DNA from: Cordylochernes scorpioides
Taxonomy: Eukaryota; Arthropoda; Arachnida; Pseudoscorpiones; Chernetidae
Length of the DNA stretch: 64,000 nt
Direction: 5' to 3'
Assembly (NCBI GenBank): GCA_030710605.1
Contig: CP092879.1
Coordinates: forward strand, 40,486,842-40,550,841
Shown: piece after piece, positions 63,923-64,000 of the stretch
Position numbering within the stretch: the stretch's first letter is position 1
Layout of the letters: each line of letters starts with the position of its first letter
The notes under the pieces: model-generated
What the model was told of the DNA's origin: nothing
Seen by the model: the letters and a program-made list of their open reading frames with translations, nothing else
Database searches by the model: none
Program-made: the position numbers and the translations under genes

Positions 63923-64000
63923 ATGACAGACCCTACTATTGCGCAAGAAATGAAGAGACATGCAGTTATTGTCTCCTTGGCTGCAGGACACACCGATTCA
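63923..64000 (+). pseudogene. Transposase N-terminal fragment, duplicate, cut by the window end
   Basis: MTDPTIAQEMKRHAVIVSLA and HTDS follow the copy at 56,511 with two amino-acid differences. The right end is outside the window, so whether this copy is longer cannot be seen. Confidence 0.55.

Larger units (their letters stand above)
59188..64000 (+). repeat. Duplication copy B (lacks the 7.86-kb insert)
   Basis: Matches 43,896-44,791 joined directly to 52,654-56,588. At the join (60,070-60,095) the sequence is a clean uninterrupted site with one TA. It contains the duplicates of the Helitron end, I-type tail, palindrome Q, minisatellite, inverted-repeat element and transposase fragment, and runs off the window. 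Confidence 0.9.

Overview
The window looks like an AT-rich metazoan nuclear segment, most likely from an arthropod. It carries cut-and-paste Tc1/mariner relatives, Helitrons, pogo-type MITEs, BEL/Pao and I/R1-type retrotransposons, minisatellites and a eukaryotic tRNA. I cannot fix the species; the DD37D transposases resemble those I know from copepods and other arthropods, but that is weak evidence. I find no convincing host protein-coding gene. The recognisable coding matter is transposon or retrotransposon protein, and most of it is broken. Three runs of exactly 100 N are scaffold gaps.

Layout. Positions 1-17.6 kb: AT-rich intergenic DNA with Helitron ends, a nested pogo MITE, several palindromic (fold-back) families, tRNA-like SINE fragments and a 48-bp minisatellite. 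Around 17.7 kb: a tRNA-His-like gene whose anticodon reads GTA. 18.4-19.7 kb: a dead DD34D mariner with excellent inverted repeats. 21.5-21.9 kb: a 338-bp unit holding what looks like a complete hammerhead ribozyme. 26.7-29.9 kb: a MITE, a 55-bp minisatellite and a large inverted repeat with a tRNA-like core. 33.1-35.3 kb: a frameshifted BEL/Pao gag-protease-RT fragment. 36.3-37.6 kb: an apparently intact DD37D (maT-like) transposon. 39.3-41.5 kb: a degenerate satellite and a Helitron.

43.5-64 kb: this part is built from two near-identical copies. Copy A (43,896 to at least 56,588) contains a 7.86-kb insert (44,792-52,653). Copy B (59,188-64,000) starts right after a 100-N gap and lacks the insert, giving a perfect empty TA site near 60,083. 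The insert has about 399-bp terminal inverted repeats ending CAGGG(G)TGATCC. Its interior is a nest of retrotransposon fragments in both orientations, interrupted by a second DD37D transposon (with a premature stop) and a decayed mariner. The A/B pair may be a tandem duplication or two haplotypes placed side by side by the assembler.

How the parts relate: layering can be read from nesting (Helitron inside pogo MITE; pogo MITE inside a hairpin repeat; palindrome inside pogo MITE; transposons inside retrotransposons inside the long-TIR element). Two items stand out as possibly functional or new: the hammerhead-bearing unit and the long-TIR composite element with its empty-site proof.
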